Positions 37,957 to 49,164 of a stretch of 64,000 nt of DNA are shown piece after piece. The notes under the pieces are model-generated. The model saw only the letters and a program-made list of their open reading frames with translations, was not told the DNA's origin and searched no databases. The DNA lies in NCBI RefSeq assembly GCF_002994745.2, contig NC_037090.1, forward strand, positions 22,704,001-22,768,000, given 5' to 3'. The position numbers and the translations under genes were made by a program. The stretch comes from Rosa chinensis. Its lineage: Eukaryota > Streptophyta > Magnoliopsida > Rosales > Rosaceae. Position 1 is the first letter of the stretch. Every line of letters begins with the position of its first letter.

Positions 37957-38992
37957 ATGCTGTTGAAATCTCTGCTTCTCTTCCTCCTCTTCCAAGTTTG
38001 CACTTCCAGGGACACCTTAAGATCGAACGAAGAACTGAAGGATGATGATGGTGGACTTCTGGTGTCCAAAGAAAGCAGCTTTGAGTTGGGTTTCTTCAGC
38101 CCCGGAAATTCTAGCAACCGCTATGTTGGGATTTGGTATTCTCAATGTAAAGTATCTGAAAAAACAGTGGTGTGGATCGCAAACAGAGACAACCCCATCA
38201 ATGATACCTCTGGAGTTTTCACCATAAACAGGTATGGAGACCTAGTTCTTTATGCTTATAACATGGAGACCAGTCCTATTTGGTCTGCAGATGTGCCTCA
38301 TTCAGTCAAAAACACTGGCACCTTATCTGCATATGTACAGCTGTTGGATACAGGAAACTTAGTTATGTTCCAGAATGATAGAGATGGAATCTTTGTATGG
38401 CAAAGTTTTGATTATCCTACAGATACTTTAATCCCTGGTATGAAAGTTGGGATGAATCGGAAAACTGGGCTAGAATGGGTTTTAACATCTTGGAAGTCAC
38501 TAGATGACCCTGGAACTGGGGACTATACCTTTAGGCTTCATAATTGGAGCCACGTTGTCACACCCCAGTATTTTATTTATAAAGGTTTGTCTAAGTATTG
38601 GCGAGGTGATACAGAGCCTTGGCCTAATTCGATCCGAAATGCAGAGGAAATGTCTTTTTTCCTTACCTATAACACCAATAAACTTACAATAATGAAGTTG
38701 ATGTTTTCTGGGCTACATCAGCACTTGGTATGGAGTGATGCTGACCATCAATGGAAGGAGTTGTGGTCTTCGCCGAAATACAGGTGTGACTGGTATGGAC
38801 ATTGTGGTGCCAACAGCAAATGTAGCCTTGACAGTGGTAATCTGTTCGAGTGTGAGTGTCTACCGGGGTATGAACCAAAATCTATAAATGGTTGGAACGG
38901 GAGAGATGGGTCAGATGGATGTGTGAGTAAACGAGTCAAAGTGTCAGAGTGTAGAAATGGAGAAGGGTTTGTGAAGGTGGAAAGGGTGAAAG
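37957..38992 (+). pseudogene. G-type lectin receptor kinase B1, truncated by a retrotransposon
   Basis: This matches the start of B2 codon for codon: signal peptide [16 protein letters not shown]-lectin, S-locus glycoprotein and EGF-like domains, and the first residues of PAN ([14 protein letters not shown]). After the bases gtgaaag at 38986-38992, where B2 continues with gatcc-type sequence (DPDAS), an LTR begins and adds two codons and a stop at 39000. No transmembrane or kinase exons occur between here and copy 2. If transcribed, it would give a secreted S-domain protein of about 347 aa, like the S-locus glycoproteins derived from receptor kinases. An in-frame ATG at 37894 would add 21 residues, but the start before the signal peptide is preferred. 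Confidence 0.9.
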
Positions 38993-41103
38993 TGATGTAG
39001 GACAAGAATGGACCCAGTTTAGCCGAAAAACCATAAAAGTAAAGAAGCGGTGTAGAATCACGAAGAGTGATTGGAAAATAGGTAACTCACGCGTGATCAG
39101 GTTACTAGCCGCTGGAATATTCAAGAAGATTTGGTTTTGGACTTTTCGGGTTTCTCGTGCGAAAAGTCAGGTTTTGATTTTGAATCAGATTTGACTAACT
39201 TTTGGCCAGAATGTCCGTTTGAAACGCATGATACCTTTCCAGAATGGGAACGACGAGATATTCAAGACTCACTTTAGTGAGCCCTATCAGATTTAGGCCA
39301 AAATGTATCGTCTTAATTATCCGATTCGTGATTTAATATTTTTAGGTTAGTTTTACATTCTTTTTATTTTAGGTTTTCTAGTTTATTTTGGATTTGTTTT
39401 GTTTTAATCCGTGGGCTTTAGAGTTTCATTGTTAGTCGCCCTAGGGTTTCTTTTCCCATATATAAGCAACCTTAAACGGCTGCAGAACGATCTTTTATCA
39501 TATTATCAATCAAAATTGAGAGTTTTCTCTTTTATCTCTGGTGGACTCCAGAATCTTTGTTTTAGGTTTATTGCTTGTAAACCTAGGGTTACTTCCGCCC
39601 GCGTCAGTTGGTATCAGAGCGGGTTTCGCCCGCTTCTTAGCAGACGACGATCCAAGGGAGAAGTTCACTACCACCAAACTCAACGACGCTGGTCGTAGAG
39701 TATCTATCAAAGAAAGTTTCGTTGAAGAGGAACATACCAAGGGATTTGCCCTAGGACAACCTCATCAAGCAAAAAAAAAAAAAAAAAAAGGAAAAAAAAA
39801 AGAAGAAAGAAGAAACATGCAACATTGGATATTCACAACGCCTGATTACGACGACTTCCGAACTACATGTGTCATCAAAGACAAGGTATGCTCTGTAATA
39901 ATTGACAGTGGTCTACGAGAGAATTTTGTAGCAAACAAAATTGTGGATTATTTTCAATTGCCGACAGTGAAGCTGACTGATCCATACTGGATTCCATTTG
40001 GAGAGGATGAATATGCACAAGTAACAGAGGTTTGTAAAGTTCCTGTCTCTATGGGAAAATTTTATAAAGAAGAGATTACTTGTCATGTGATTGACATGGA
40101 TGACACTAATGTGCTTTTTGGAAGGCCATGGCATGAAAGCGTCAAAGGTGGTTATTGCAAAGATGACACATATTTATTTAGGTGGGAGTCGCACAAAATT
40201 AAAATCAAGCCTAGAAGGAAGAACATCAAGAATTATCCTCCAAAGGTTTTCGAGAAGAAGTTAGAGTCCAAGTTTTCTTTGCCGGTTGAGATTAATAGTT
40301 TAATTGAAGAAAAGCCAGAAGAATTTCTAATGGAAGAACCTCCACAAGAATTCATGGATGAAGACCAAGAAGAGGTTAAAGATGAAATTGCTCATGAAGA
40401 CATGGTTATTTGTACTGATGAAGTCTTGGAGCCTAAAATAAATCATTCAGAGCCAGATGTTATTCAAGAATATAACCTTGAGAGCTGTGAAGAATCTACT
40501 AAGGTTGCTTATGACATCCAAAGTGCATATGACAGACTCATCTTTGGCGTTGGGTTCATGATTGTGCCATCAAAATTTGCAGAGGATCAGGCCAATAATC
40601 CACAGGTTCATTTGTCTAATTTTTTCTCAGGTCTTTTGTCTACCCATTCTTGTCCTTTATTCAAGATGAACTCGAGGGCGAGTTCTTTCATAGTGGAGGA
40701 GAATGATGTAGGACAAGAATGGACCCAGTTTAGCCGAAAAACCATAAAAGTAAAGAAGCGGTGTAGAATCACGAAGAGTGATTGGAAAATAGGTAACTCA
40801 CGCGTGATCAGGTTACTAGCCGCTGGAATATTCAAGAAGATTTGGTTTTGGACTTTTCGGGTTTCTCGTGCGAAAAGTCAGGTTTTGATTTTGAATCAGA
40901 TTTGACTAACTTTTGGCCAGAATGTCCGTTTGAAACGCATGATACCTTTCCAGAATGGGAACGACGAGATATTCAAGACTCACTTTAGTGAGCCCTATCA
41001 GATTTAGGCCAAAATGTATCGTCTTAATTATCCGATTCGTGATTTAATATTTTTAGGTTAGTTTTACATTCTTTTTATTTTAGGTTTTCTAGTTTATTTT
41101 GGA
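38993..41103 (+). mobile_element. Non-autonomous Ty3/gypsy-like LTR retrotransposon, 3' LTR truncated
   Basis: The 5' LTR 38993-39606 begins TGATGTAGGAC and ends GCGTCA. It is followed one base later by TTGGTATCAGAGC, the initiator-Met tRNA primer-binding site. The interior (39607-40703) encodes a lysine-rich segment and a retropepsin-like domain only. A purine-rich tract GGAGGAGAA precedes the 3' LTR, which starts at 40704 and is nearly identical to the 5' LTR until about 41103, where it breaks off. No reverse transcriptase or integrase is present. No target duplication can be seen because the 3' end is lost together with the 3' half of the host gene. Confidence 0.88.
39607..40703 (+). CDS. 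Retroelement polyprotein remnant with retropepsin-like domain
   Basis: The frame is open across the whole interior of the LTR element. A poly-Lys stretch (AKKKKKKGKKKEERR) precedes a retropepsin-like fold: VCSVIIDSGLRENFVANKIV carries the DSG active-site motif, and DTNVLFGRPW is the typical end of the domain. An acidic C-terminal tail (EEKPEEF, EDQEEVKDE) follows. No gag zinc knuckle, reverse transcriptase or integrase is found, so it cannot move on its own. The start codon is uncertain. The frame also runs unbroken from the 5' LTR into the 3' LTR. Confidence 0.75.
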
Positions 41104-41171
41104 TGCTCTTTGCAGCGTTTTGCATTTTCATTGATATATTGTTTTGATTTCTTGGCGCTTTCTATTATTAG

Positions 41172-41495
41172 GAATATCGAATGCAATTATTTCAGTGGTA
41201 TCATCCCCAGACATTTTCAATCCATACCAAATTTATGGTAAGTGATCAACTATGGTTACCTCTCCTTTGCCCGCAATTCAAATAAAGAAGTACACATCAA
41301 AATGCTGATTAATTTCCTTTCAGGATCGGGGGAAATAGTCTTCATCTTCCAGGGCACAACTATCCACCCCCCTCTGGAAAAGCAGGCAAGTGTCATTGAA
41401 CAGAACATCCACCCCCCTCCAGCAACTCGGTCAAGTGCCATGGAGAAGAGCAACCCCTGTACCAAATTAGGTGGACACAAGAAGAGGAGGGTTTA
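41172..41495 (+). pseudogene. STRUBBELIG-type LRR receptor kinase fragment
   Basis: A piece after a 3' splice signal (tattattag) reads NIECNYFSGIIPRHFQSIPN then LW, a leucine-rich repeat, and ends at a GTAAGT donor near 41239. After a short intron (acceptor tttcag, ending about 41326) it continues IGGNSLHLPGHNYPPP. One base out of frame, it then reads PLEKQASVIEQNIHPPPATR and GHKKRRV before a stop. 'FSG.IP..FQ.IPNLWIGGN' followed by a proline-rich juxtamembrane part is the pattern of STRUBBELIG-receptor-family (SRF) proteins. Only two exons are present, with a frameshift near 41370-41380. It is a stranded fragment. Confidence 0.6.
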
Positions 41496-41499
41496 GGGT

Positions 41500-42410
41500 T
41501 TAGGTTTAAGTGGGGGCAATAGACACGTCTAGTATTCGCTAATTATGTTTTTCTTCAGGCAAGTAAAATGTCGAATTCAGATAATTTCTTCCGGAGACTT
41601 TCAATGGTTAAAATTCAATATCAAAGAGTAAACAATCGTGGTAAGTGCTTTTAGGGAAAAATCCATAAGCAACTAATAACCTTCTACAACATGGTATGAA
41701 AATCAAATTAAGCATGTAAAATATACTGGTTTTATCATACATGCTTAATTTATGAAGGAAACTTTAAGTTTCTTAAATGGCATTATCGAAACTACGAGTT
41801 CTATATATGTATGACTAGTGGTTCATTAGGTACCTGCATTTTCTAGACATATTCTAGTTCGAAATTTAGATAAGTAACAAAATCCTGTTGAATATAGCAA
41901 ATTTGAATAATATCTTAAAAATTGCATAAATAGGAATCACAGATAAATTGATGATATTGATTGCACGCTATTTATTGGACATATTAAGTATCACACAATT
42001 ATGTGAATAAATAATTCTAACAATTAATTACACATATTAATTATCGAGAATCTATTTACATTACCCATAATTTAGAGGTCATCATTTGGCCCTTTGGCCC
42101 TAAGCCAGCTTGGCCCGTAGGGCCGAAGCCTGACCCGGCCCTTGCATTAACTTGAGTCGGCCCTACCCTTTTTCAAATAGGGTAGGGTATAGGCTATGCA
42201 AATGAAGCCCGGCCTGGCTTGTTAAGCCCGCCTAATTAAGTCCTAATAATTTTATATTTTTTTGAATATGTTTATCTTTTTTCTATAACATACAACTTCT
42301 CTCTCTCTTTTTTTAATTGTTTTCCTAAGCTTTATTTTCTTTAATTTTTGTTTCCTTTGGTAAACAATTAATTTTGGAAAATTGGATGTATATATAATTA
42401 AATGTAAACG
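41500..42410. other. Intergenic, no gene recognised
   Basis: AT-rich. Three telomere-like TTTAGGG units lie at 41491-41512. Around 42080-42230 a 'ggccc'-rich block resembles a hAT-type MITE fragment, but no ends were confirmed. Confidence 0.4.
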
Positions 42411-42995
42411 TGTCACGCCTCAAATTTTGAATAAATAAATTTAAATTTGAAACGTGGAAAACCAAATCTTTGCTCGAAAATACGTATAAACTTTTTCAAT
42501 TAAACTAAGAAATAAAACAACCAAGCTCACTAGCAGAAATACAGACTCATTCTTTAAAGTCACAAATTACATTACAAAGAGTTTACAAATTAAACTGAAT
42601 AACAATTCAATATATAAACACGCCCACCACACTCACTACACAGCGGAAGACTAAAACCACACTCACTACACAGCGGAAGACTAAAACCAAGGTATCCCTC
42701 AACGTCCAAGCTACAGAAAGTACACCTCAACTTCGATGACGATTATTTGATATTCTAACCTGTACAATAACTCCTACACCATGGAATAGTGCACTGGGTT
42801 GAAACAACAAACTCGGTAAACTTTTGCAAGCTTGTATGAGTAAACCTAAATAACTACAAAACACCTTTCTGACTCAAGGACAACAAATCAACACCATGAA
42901 TAATTCCAACATCAAAATACTTTTCTTATTAAGGAAAACACATGTCACTACAGTGAAATCATTTGAAATCTGAATAACAAACCAAGAATCACTAT
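42411..42995 (-). mobile_element. Truncated LTR related to the solo LTR at 19.8-22.7 kb
   Basis: It begins TGTCACGCCT like the other element and shares with it the stretch around 'aacaaactcggtaaacttttg' (42808) and 'tatgagtaa' (42836). About 2.4 kb that would complete the LTR is missing, and FAR1/MULE sequence starts directly after. A 31-bp internal tandem duplication (cactcactacacagcggaag, two copies) lies at 42629-42690. Confidence 0.7.
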
Positions 42996-43007
42996 CCCAT
43001 AAAAAAG

Positions 43008-43748
43008 CAAATGCGTGAGGTGTACACAAAAGAAATATTCTTGAGGCTCCAAGATGAGATTGTCAAGAGTATTGCTTACTTGAAATGTGAAATTTTGAAG
43101 GAGGATGAAAATGAATGCTTGTATACTGTTTTAAGGGCTGCAGATGATGAATAAAGCTGGAAATTACTACAAATTGTTCATGACAAAGTAACTGGTTTTG
43201 CCAAGTGTAGTTGTGGAGGCTTTGAGGTTGAAGGAATTGCATGTAGGCATATCATTGTCTTTTTTCGAAGTATTAATATGGTACATTTACCAAGTGAATA
43301 CATCTTGGATAGGTGGACAAAAAATGCAAAAGTTGGAAGAGTTTGGGATGATGATGGTGTCGAAGTGAAAGATGTGGGTGACAAATCATTGATGATGAGA
43401 TATATTCAATTATCTCAACTTTTACAAGCTGTAATTAATGAGGCATCTCTTTCACCAAAAACAATAAAATACTTCACAGATGGACTCCATTCGTCTCGCC
43501 TTGGTATTAAAGAACTTCTCTCAAATCTGGGTGTTGAGGAACTTCCATCCACAAAAAAACAAAAAAAACAAAAAAAAAAAAACTCAGCAAATGCTCATTG
43601 AAGAACCATCTCAATCAAAGGCTAAAGGAAGTGGGAAGAGATTAAAGTCATCCAAAGAAATTGCAATGAATAAGTAGAGAAACTATGGAAAATGTGGTAA
43701 AAGTGGGCACAACATAAAAACATGTGACAAGCACAATACTAATGGGTA
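43008..43748 (+). pseudogene. FAR1/MULE transposase C-terminal fragment (SWIM zinc finger)
   Basis: The frame reads MREVYTKEIFLRLQDEIVKS, then after a premature stop near 43152 KCSCGGFEVEGIACRHIIVF, the SWIM motif CxC..CxH. It continues with LPSEYILDRWTKNAKVGRVW, the FAR1/FHY3-family signature. A degenerate zinc knuckle (YGKCGKSGHNIKTC) lies at 43681-43731 after further frame changes. The DDE catalytic domain is absent. It derives from a Mutator-like transposase or a FAR1-related gene. The stop and the frameshifts make it non-functional. Confidence 0.8.
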
Positions 43749-44970
43749 ATAACTTTATTTACTACCAACACTTACTTTTAATTTCCTATGTGATCGATTT
43801 CATGCTTATTAATGTATTATTGATATTGTTTATGATCAGGTCAAGCATACAAATCAACCCCACTGAGCAATCAAATGAAGCACCACTTAGCATGTAAAGG
43901 ATGAAGTTGATTCAATGAATGTTTTTTCTTTCATCCACTGACCAGAACTTGTGTGTATTCTTTTGGATTATGATTATAACTTGTGATTGTGAACTGGGAT
44001 GTTTGCTACTGCACAAGAATTCTATAATTGAACTAATTGAATCATCATGCAGCCACCCACTTTTCAGGATCTTTCAATGGATAATTTAATGCACGGTCAA
44101 GAAATAATGTGCAACTTGGTACTATTATTTTCACTACAGAATAAGGAGGTAAGCTCTGTTTAGTAATGATGCAGCAAAGTCTTTAGCTTAGCATTATTGG
44201 CCTGTAACAGAAGACTTAACAATTCCGGTACTAATAACAATGTCCATAAATCAGGATAAGACGATCAATTTAACAAGAATTTCAAATTTCCTGACAAGTA
44301 AATTACGAAACTGCCCTTGTGATTTGGATAATGTGAATTAACACTGCTGAATGTCAGTAACATTATGAAAAAAGAATATCTCTACGTTCTATCTTTGTTT
44401 TTCTTCAAAACAACTCATTTATTTAATAATTCCAAAAACTATTTGTACATATTACAATATGAAACTTGGACACTATCATTTATCTCTGGCTTTGCTGCTT
44501 CCACATACAAGCAGTAGTGTACTGAGGATTAGTAGTATGTCACCCCCAGCAGTATACTAGTCCCAGTAGTTTACTGACCCTCAGTAGTGTACTGATCCGC
44601 AGTAGTGTATTGGCCCCCAGTAGTATACTAGCCTGGCCTTCTCGCGTTTGCTCACTTCAGCATTGCTTTCATTAGCTCCATCCTAATCCAATAAGAAAGT
44701 ACCATAAACCCAAAACTAAAGCATTACACAACACCACCAATCCAATAAGAAAGTACCATAAACACAAAACTAAAGCTATTGACCCTCAATACAAAACTGA
44801 GAATCCACCAAATACAGGGAAGAAAAATTGAAAATCAATTTTATTCAGCACCAATTATTTGGACATACTTTCAGATAAAAAAACAGTGAAATAGCTTACC
44901 CATGCCAAAACCTGTGACAACATGAGGCTAAAGGTACTGACCGTCAGAATTTCTCAACCAAATCTGGATT
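43749..44970. other. Intergenic with a small minisatellite
   Basis: No gene recognised. At 44513-44633 a unit of about 20-25 bp, 'cagtagtgtactgaccccc', is repeated five to six times with changes. Bases at 44684-44725 are repeated at 44735-44776 (direct repeat 'caataagaaagtaccataaa'). Confidence 0.5.
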
Positions 44971-44974
44971 CACA

Positions 44975-45440
44975 GCCTTGCTTCGCCGGATTCGCAGCCT
45001 CAGTTCGCTGGTTGCTTTGCAGCCTCGTTTCGCCTGTTGCTTCGCAGCCTTGCTTCTCCTGATTCTCAGCCTCCCTTCGCCGGATTCGCAGCCTCAGTTC
45101 GCCGGTTGCTTTGCAACCTCGGTTTGCTGGATTCGCCGCCTCACTTCGCCGGCTTTGTAGCCTCGCTTCGCCGGTTGCTTCGCAGCCTTGATTCGCCTAA
45201 TTCACAACCTCGCTTCGCTGTTCACTTGGCCGGTTGCTTCGTCGCCTAGCTTCGCCGGAGCTTCATCGCCTAGCTTCGCAGCCTCGCAGCCTCGCTTGGC
45301 CGGCTGCTTCGTCTCCTAGCTTCGCCGGAACTTCGTCGCCTAGCTTCGCAGCCTCGCTTGGCAGACTGCTTCGCCGCTCACTTGGCCGACTGCTTTGTCG
45401 GAGCTTGGCGGGCTGCTTCATCACCTAGCTTCGCCTGAGC
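44975..45440. repeat. Degenerate GC-rich minisatellite
   Basis: Overlapping units such as 'cttcgccggattcgcagcct' and 'gcttcgccggttgcttcgca' recur many times over 465 bp. All three + frames are open for 60-70 codons because the unit lacks stop codons, giving Ser/Leu/Arg-rich peptides with no sign of a true protein. It lies just upstream of the second segmental copy. Confidence 0.75.
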
Positions 45441-45782
45441 CCTAGATCAATTTAGGGAGGATCTAGATTTGGGGACGGTTTTGATTTTGGGATCTGGATT
45501 TTGGATATGTTCTGATTTTGGGAGAGTGGCATGTTTGGTAATTTTTGTAATATTTGAGTGTTTTTCTTTAGGATGGGCTAACAGACTGTTGCAATTGTTG
45601 GCCGCATGGGATATTAGTTTTAGACTCTGCTATTGGTAAATAATAGTGTTATTTTGTAGTTATCGGTAAAAAAACTCTTGTTTCTCAACCAAATGTGAGC
45701 TTACCCTTTTGTCCTTCGCTTCAGTCAACTTTCTCTAAATTGCCATTGTAGCTTAAACCCTGCTTAGAGAGGAGCTCCAACA

Positions 45783-46978
45783 ATGTCGAAGAAGAAGCTA
45801 CTGACTCCTCTCTCCTCTCTTCTCCTCCTCCGACGAACCCTAACTTCCACCCCTCATTTCTCAATCCCACACTTCCAATCCCGCACCAATTTCTCCCCCA
45901 ATATCGAAAAGCTCCGCCCCCTTTTCCCGCTCCCCGGATTTGATTTTCCCGGCAAATCTTTCATCTCCTCCCAATTTGGGAACAAACCCAATTCCCCCCA
46001 CTGCTGGAACTGCAGCGCTGCCGCTCAAACGACGCCTTTTCTGCTCTGCCCCTCCTGTCGGTGCATCCAACCCGTCGATCACTCCGTCGATTACTTTCAG
46101 ATATTTGGACTGTAAGTCATTCCAGAAATTTTGATGCTTATCATTGTTTTGCTACATCAAATTGTCTTTCTTTCTTTGAATTTGTGGTTTCTATCTGTTT
46201 GGTTTCTGAGAAATAGTGGAATGTTTGAAACTTGGATAGTCATTGTTGTGAGGCTGTAAGAAAAACAAAGCTTATGCATTGCTGGTTCTATATTGTTTGA
46301 TAAAGAATGAAGAATTGAAGCTGTTGTGCTTACTGTTACTGTTCCCTTTTTTTTTTTGGTTTGAAAAAAAAAAAAAATTACAGGGAGAGGAAGTATGATA
46401 GTGTGGAGGAACATCTGGAGGGAAAATATAAGGATTGGCAGAAAAAGTTGCACCCTGATCTTGTTCATTCAAAATCAGAGGTATTTCCTGAGACTTCTTC
46501 AATAGTTTAATATATTGGAAAGAGATGAAAGAAGTATTCAGGCATTCAGCTATTATAAGGTGAATTTGATTTGGTTATTGTTTATTACGTTAACAGAAGG
46601 AGAGAGAGTACGCTGCTGAACAGTCTGCTCGGGTGATTGATGCATACCGCACGCTTAGCAAGCCCTTGGCGAGGGCAATATATATTGTAAGTGACCTTTT
46701 GAAGTTTTTTCTTGGCTATGAGATTTGTATTTGATGCTGTGGTCAGACTTGGTGAGTTTTATGGTAATTTTGTGTATTCAAATGAATGTTCTGAGAACTA
46801 CCAAAGAGTTGTTGGTCTAGCGGTCAGGCCCTTGGTTTGCTCCCAAGTGGTCTGGGGTTCGACCCTCTCCCAAGGTACCCACCTAGCAATTGCTAGAGTT
46901 TCCAGTTCCCCAAATGTTGTGGGGTCAGGCGGGGGACCTAGGGATTAGTCGGGTCAAAGACTCGGATACCCTAGTCTC

Positions 46979-47009
<31 letters not shown>

Positions 47010-49164
47010 AATGTTCTGAGAACTGGACCGGTATAACATCCGAAGCTAAATTTATTGTTATATTTATTCACCGTGTAATTACATTCGACCAAGATCCATT
47101 TCTTCTTTAGGTTATATCATAAAATGTTAGGAATTTATGATGCTGGATAGATACTAAATACTTTCAGGGAGATAAAGGATTTATGACAATAAATAGATAT
47201 GTTGTGTTTTTTCTAGCCTAGTATAGATTAATAGTACATTCCATATTGAAAAAAGAAGAAGTTTGTTTTCAATTAAGGGCTTTTCTTTTTTGCATGTGTC
47301 CTATGGTCGTTGTATTTGTACTTCACCACTGTTGTAATGGAAATCCTTGTCCATAAAATTCCTGCATCCTCATTCTGAACTCTTTGTGCCGAGTATAACT
47401 GAATTAGTAGGAAAGTGATGGGGAGCATTCATAATTGAAACTTAGTTGCTAACTACCACACCCAACCCTCTCTCCCTTGCTCAGGCTATCTCTACCCACG
47501 AATTGGTCTAGCTCTCCTCTGACGGAACACATTCCCCTCTAATGTTGGCTCAATACATGTTATACGGCAGGAAGTTTGTAATATTTCTGGAAAAATGCCA
47601 GGATTCTAGCCTTCTCTACTAGTATCCACAGAACTTCACAATTGTTACCAATATGTCCAAAATTCCAAAAGGACACTGAGGAAGAATATTGCCCGACTTC
47701 TACAAAGATGTAATATATTGCCCGTCTTTCAACATTTTCATCACTTAGTCATTTTTGAACTGTGCATACTCAGATCTCATTGTTGCTAGCTTTTCAATTG
47801 CACTTTGGTTTCTGGTCCCCTTAATGAAAGACAAATGCAAGAAGATCATCTGGCCAATTTTTATTTTCCTTTTTAATGATGCTTAATGTCTGCTATTCAT
47901 TCTTTCCACAAGTTTATGAAATTAAACTGCACTATATCTTTTTCAGCTGAAGCTTGAAGGTGTAGACATCGATGAAGAAGAGACACTTTCAGACTTAGAC
48001 TTGTTAAGTGAGGTAATTTGCGAACTTTGAATTTTGCTGTATTTATGCAAATCTAGTCCTTTGTAGTTTGTTGAAAGATACTGGTTATATCTGCTTGTTA
48101 CTGGAGCCTCAGAGAAACAGTGAATAAAAAAGATGGGACACATAATTTCATATTTTCGTATCTACACGTATGTTCCATGTATCTGCTTATTGCTCCATGT
48201 AGAGATCTTTAACATATTTGGAGGGCACATGATTTAGATGAATAGTATCTATCAGGTTCTCTCTCTGAATCTGTTAAATCATTTATAGTGAATTTATAAC
48301 CAAGTCTGTAAAATCCAAGATAATTTAAGCATGTGATATTTGAGGTTACAAATTGGGATGTTGCAAGTGAGCATATTTTGGTTGAGATGATTTGCCATGG
48401 AGGTGGTGTCTTAATTCATTATTCTAGAATTCTTGATTCAGGACATAATCTTATGTAATTGGAGAAAGCATAGCTCCTGTAGATGTTTTGGAGGGTTGCT
48501 TTCATCTTATTTTTTGAAATGGATGGAAGTTATTGATATTTGAGTTTTCTGATATATTGGTCCCCCCACTAAGACTTCGGACTTCTGATTCCCTCTGGCT
48601 TAAAATATTTTCAGATTATGGAAGTAAGGGAAGCTGTTGAAGAGGCTCCCAACTCTCAGGCTTTAAATCTGATTCAGTCTCTGGTATGACCCAAGACTTT
48701 TTTAATACATGCAGGAATACTTTGTACAGGAGTACATCATTTCTGTACGGCTATCACATTTGTGGGTTCTTCACTCAATGTAGAGCAATTCCTTACAGGA
48801 CTAAGGGTCATCAGATTGTTTAAATTCTTAAGATTAACTATTGCATCTTGTCTAATGGCAGGAATGGTATTGTAACAGTTCTGTGTTTACTTCCTTCTGG
48901 GAAGGAAAGCCTGCTTGTTTACCTTAAGTCACCTGCTTAGTCAATTGAATACGTGTAATGAGGTCTTTAATGCCCTTTTATTATCTTAATTTATATCCAA
49001 ACTGACCCGTGTTCTTACTCATCCAGATGCAAGAGAAACTGAAGCAGTGGTCTAATTCTTTTGCCGAGGCATTTGAAAGCCGGAACTTTGAAGAAGCCGT
49101 AAAAGCTATCTGGCAAATGACTTACTATGAGAGTGTAAATGAAGAAATTGTAAAGAGGCAATGA
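45783..49164 (+). CDS. HSCB: HSCB, mitochondrial Fe-S cluster J-protein co-chaperone (262 aa)
   Basis: Exons 45783-46111, 46384-46480, 46597-46686, 47947-48012, 48615-48683 and 49027-49164 total 789 nt, open throughout. HSCB delivers the scaffold-bound Fe-S cluster (ISU) to the mitochondrial HSP70 chaperone. The N-terminus is basic and Ser/Leu-rich (MSKKKLLTPLSSLLLLRRTL), consistent with mitochondrial targeting. A tetra-Cys site follows (CWNC..CPSC), then a J-domain starting VDHSVDYFQIFGLERKYDSV with the HPD motif in KKLHPDLVHSK, then the C-terminal helical domain that binds the scaffold protein. Near the end it has AIWQMTYYESVN where copy 1 has AIRRMTYYERVN, and LNLIQSL where copy 1 has LNQIQSL. 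These changes could weaken the C-terminal domain. Without the frameshift seen in copy 1, this is the only copy that can encode the full protein as read here. Confidence 0.9.
46800..47005 (+). mobile_element. tRNA-derived SINE in HSCB intron 3
   Basis: RNA polymerase III promoter boxes: A box TGGTCTAGCGG (46813-46823) and B box GGTTCGACCCT (46856-46866), 32 bp apart. The 3' end is a run of about 25 A. A perfect 19-bp target duplication (aatgaatgttctgagaact) lies at 46781-46799 and 47006-47024. Copy 1 has a single version of this site around 28096-28112 and no insert, so the SINE arrived after the duplication. Confidence 0.92.

Larger units (their letters stand above)
26965..38992 (+). repeat. 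Segmental duplication, copy 1 (HSCB - DUF4283 fragment - kinase A1 - kinase B1)
   Basis: Collinear with 45690-59755 at exon and intron level. The offset changes from 18688 bp at HSCB to 18066 bp at kinase A and 20761 bp at kinase B. The shifts come from insertions unique to each copy: an internal direct duplication near 31.6-33.0 kb in copy 1, and SINEs and MITEs in copy 2. The left boundary is within the 120 bp upstream of HSCB. Homology on the right ends abruptly at the LTR retrotransposon in B1. Confidence 0.9.

Noticed and set aside
39541..39606. Retroelement ORF starting at 39541
   Set aside because: It would begin with GTG inside the 5' LTR. The true interior starts after the primer-binding site at 39608.
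41491..41512. Interstitial telomere
   Set aside because: Only about three TTTAGGG units are present, too few to separate from chance or simple slippage.
44978..45428. Ser/Leu-rich open frames as a repetitive protein gene
   Set aside because: All three + frames are open because the minisatellite unit lacks stops. There is no start context or splice structure.
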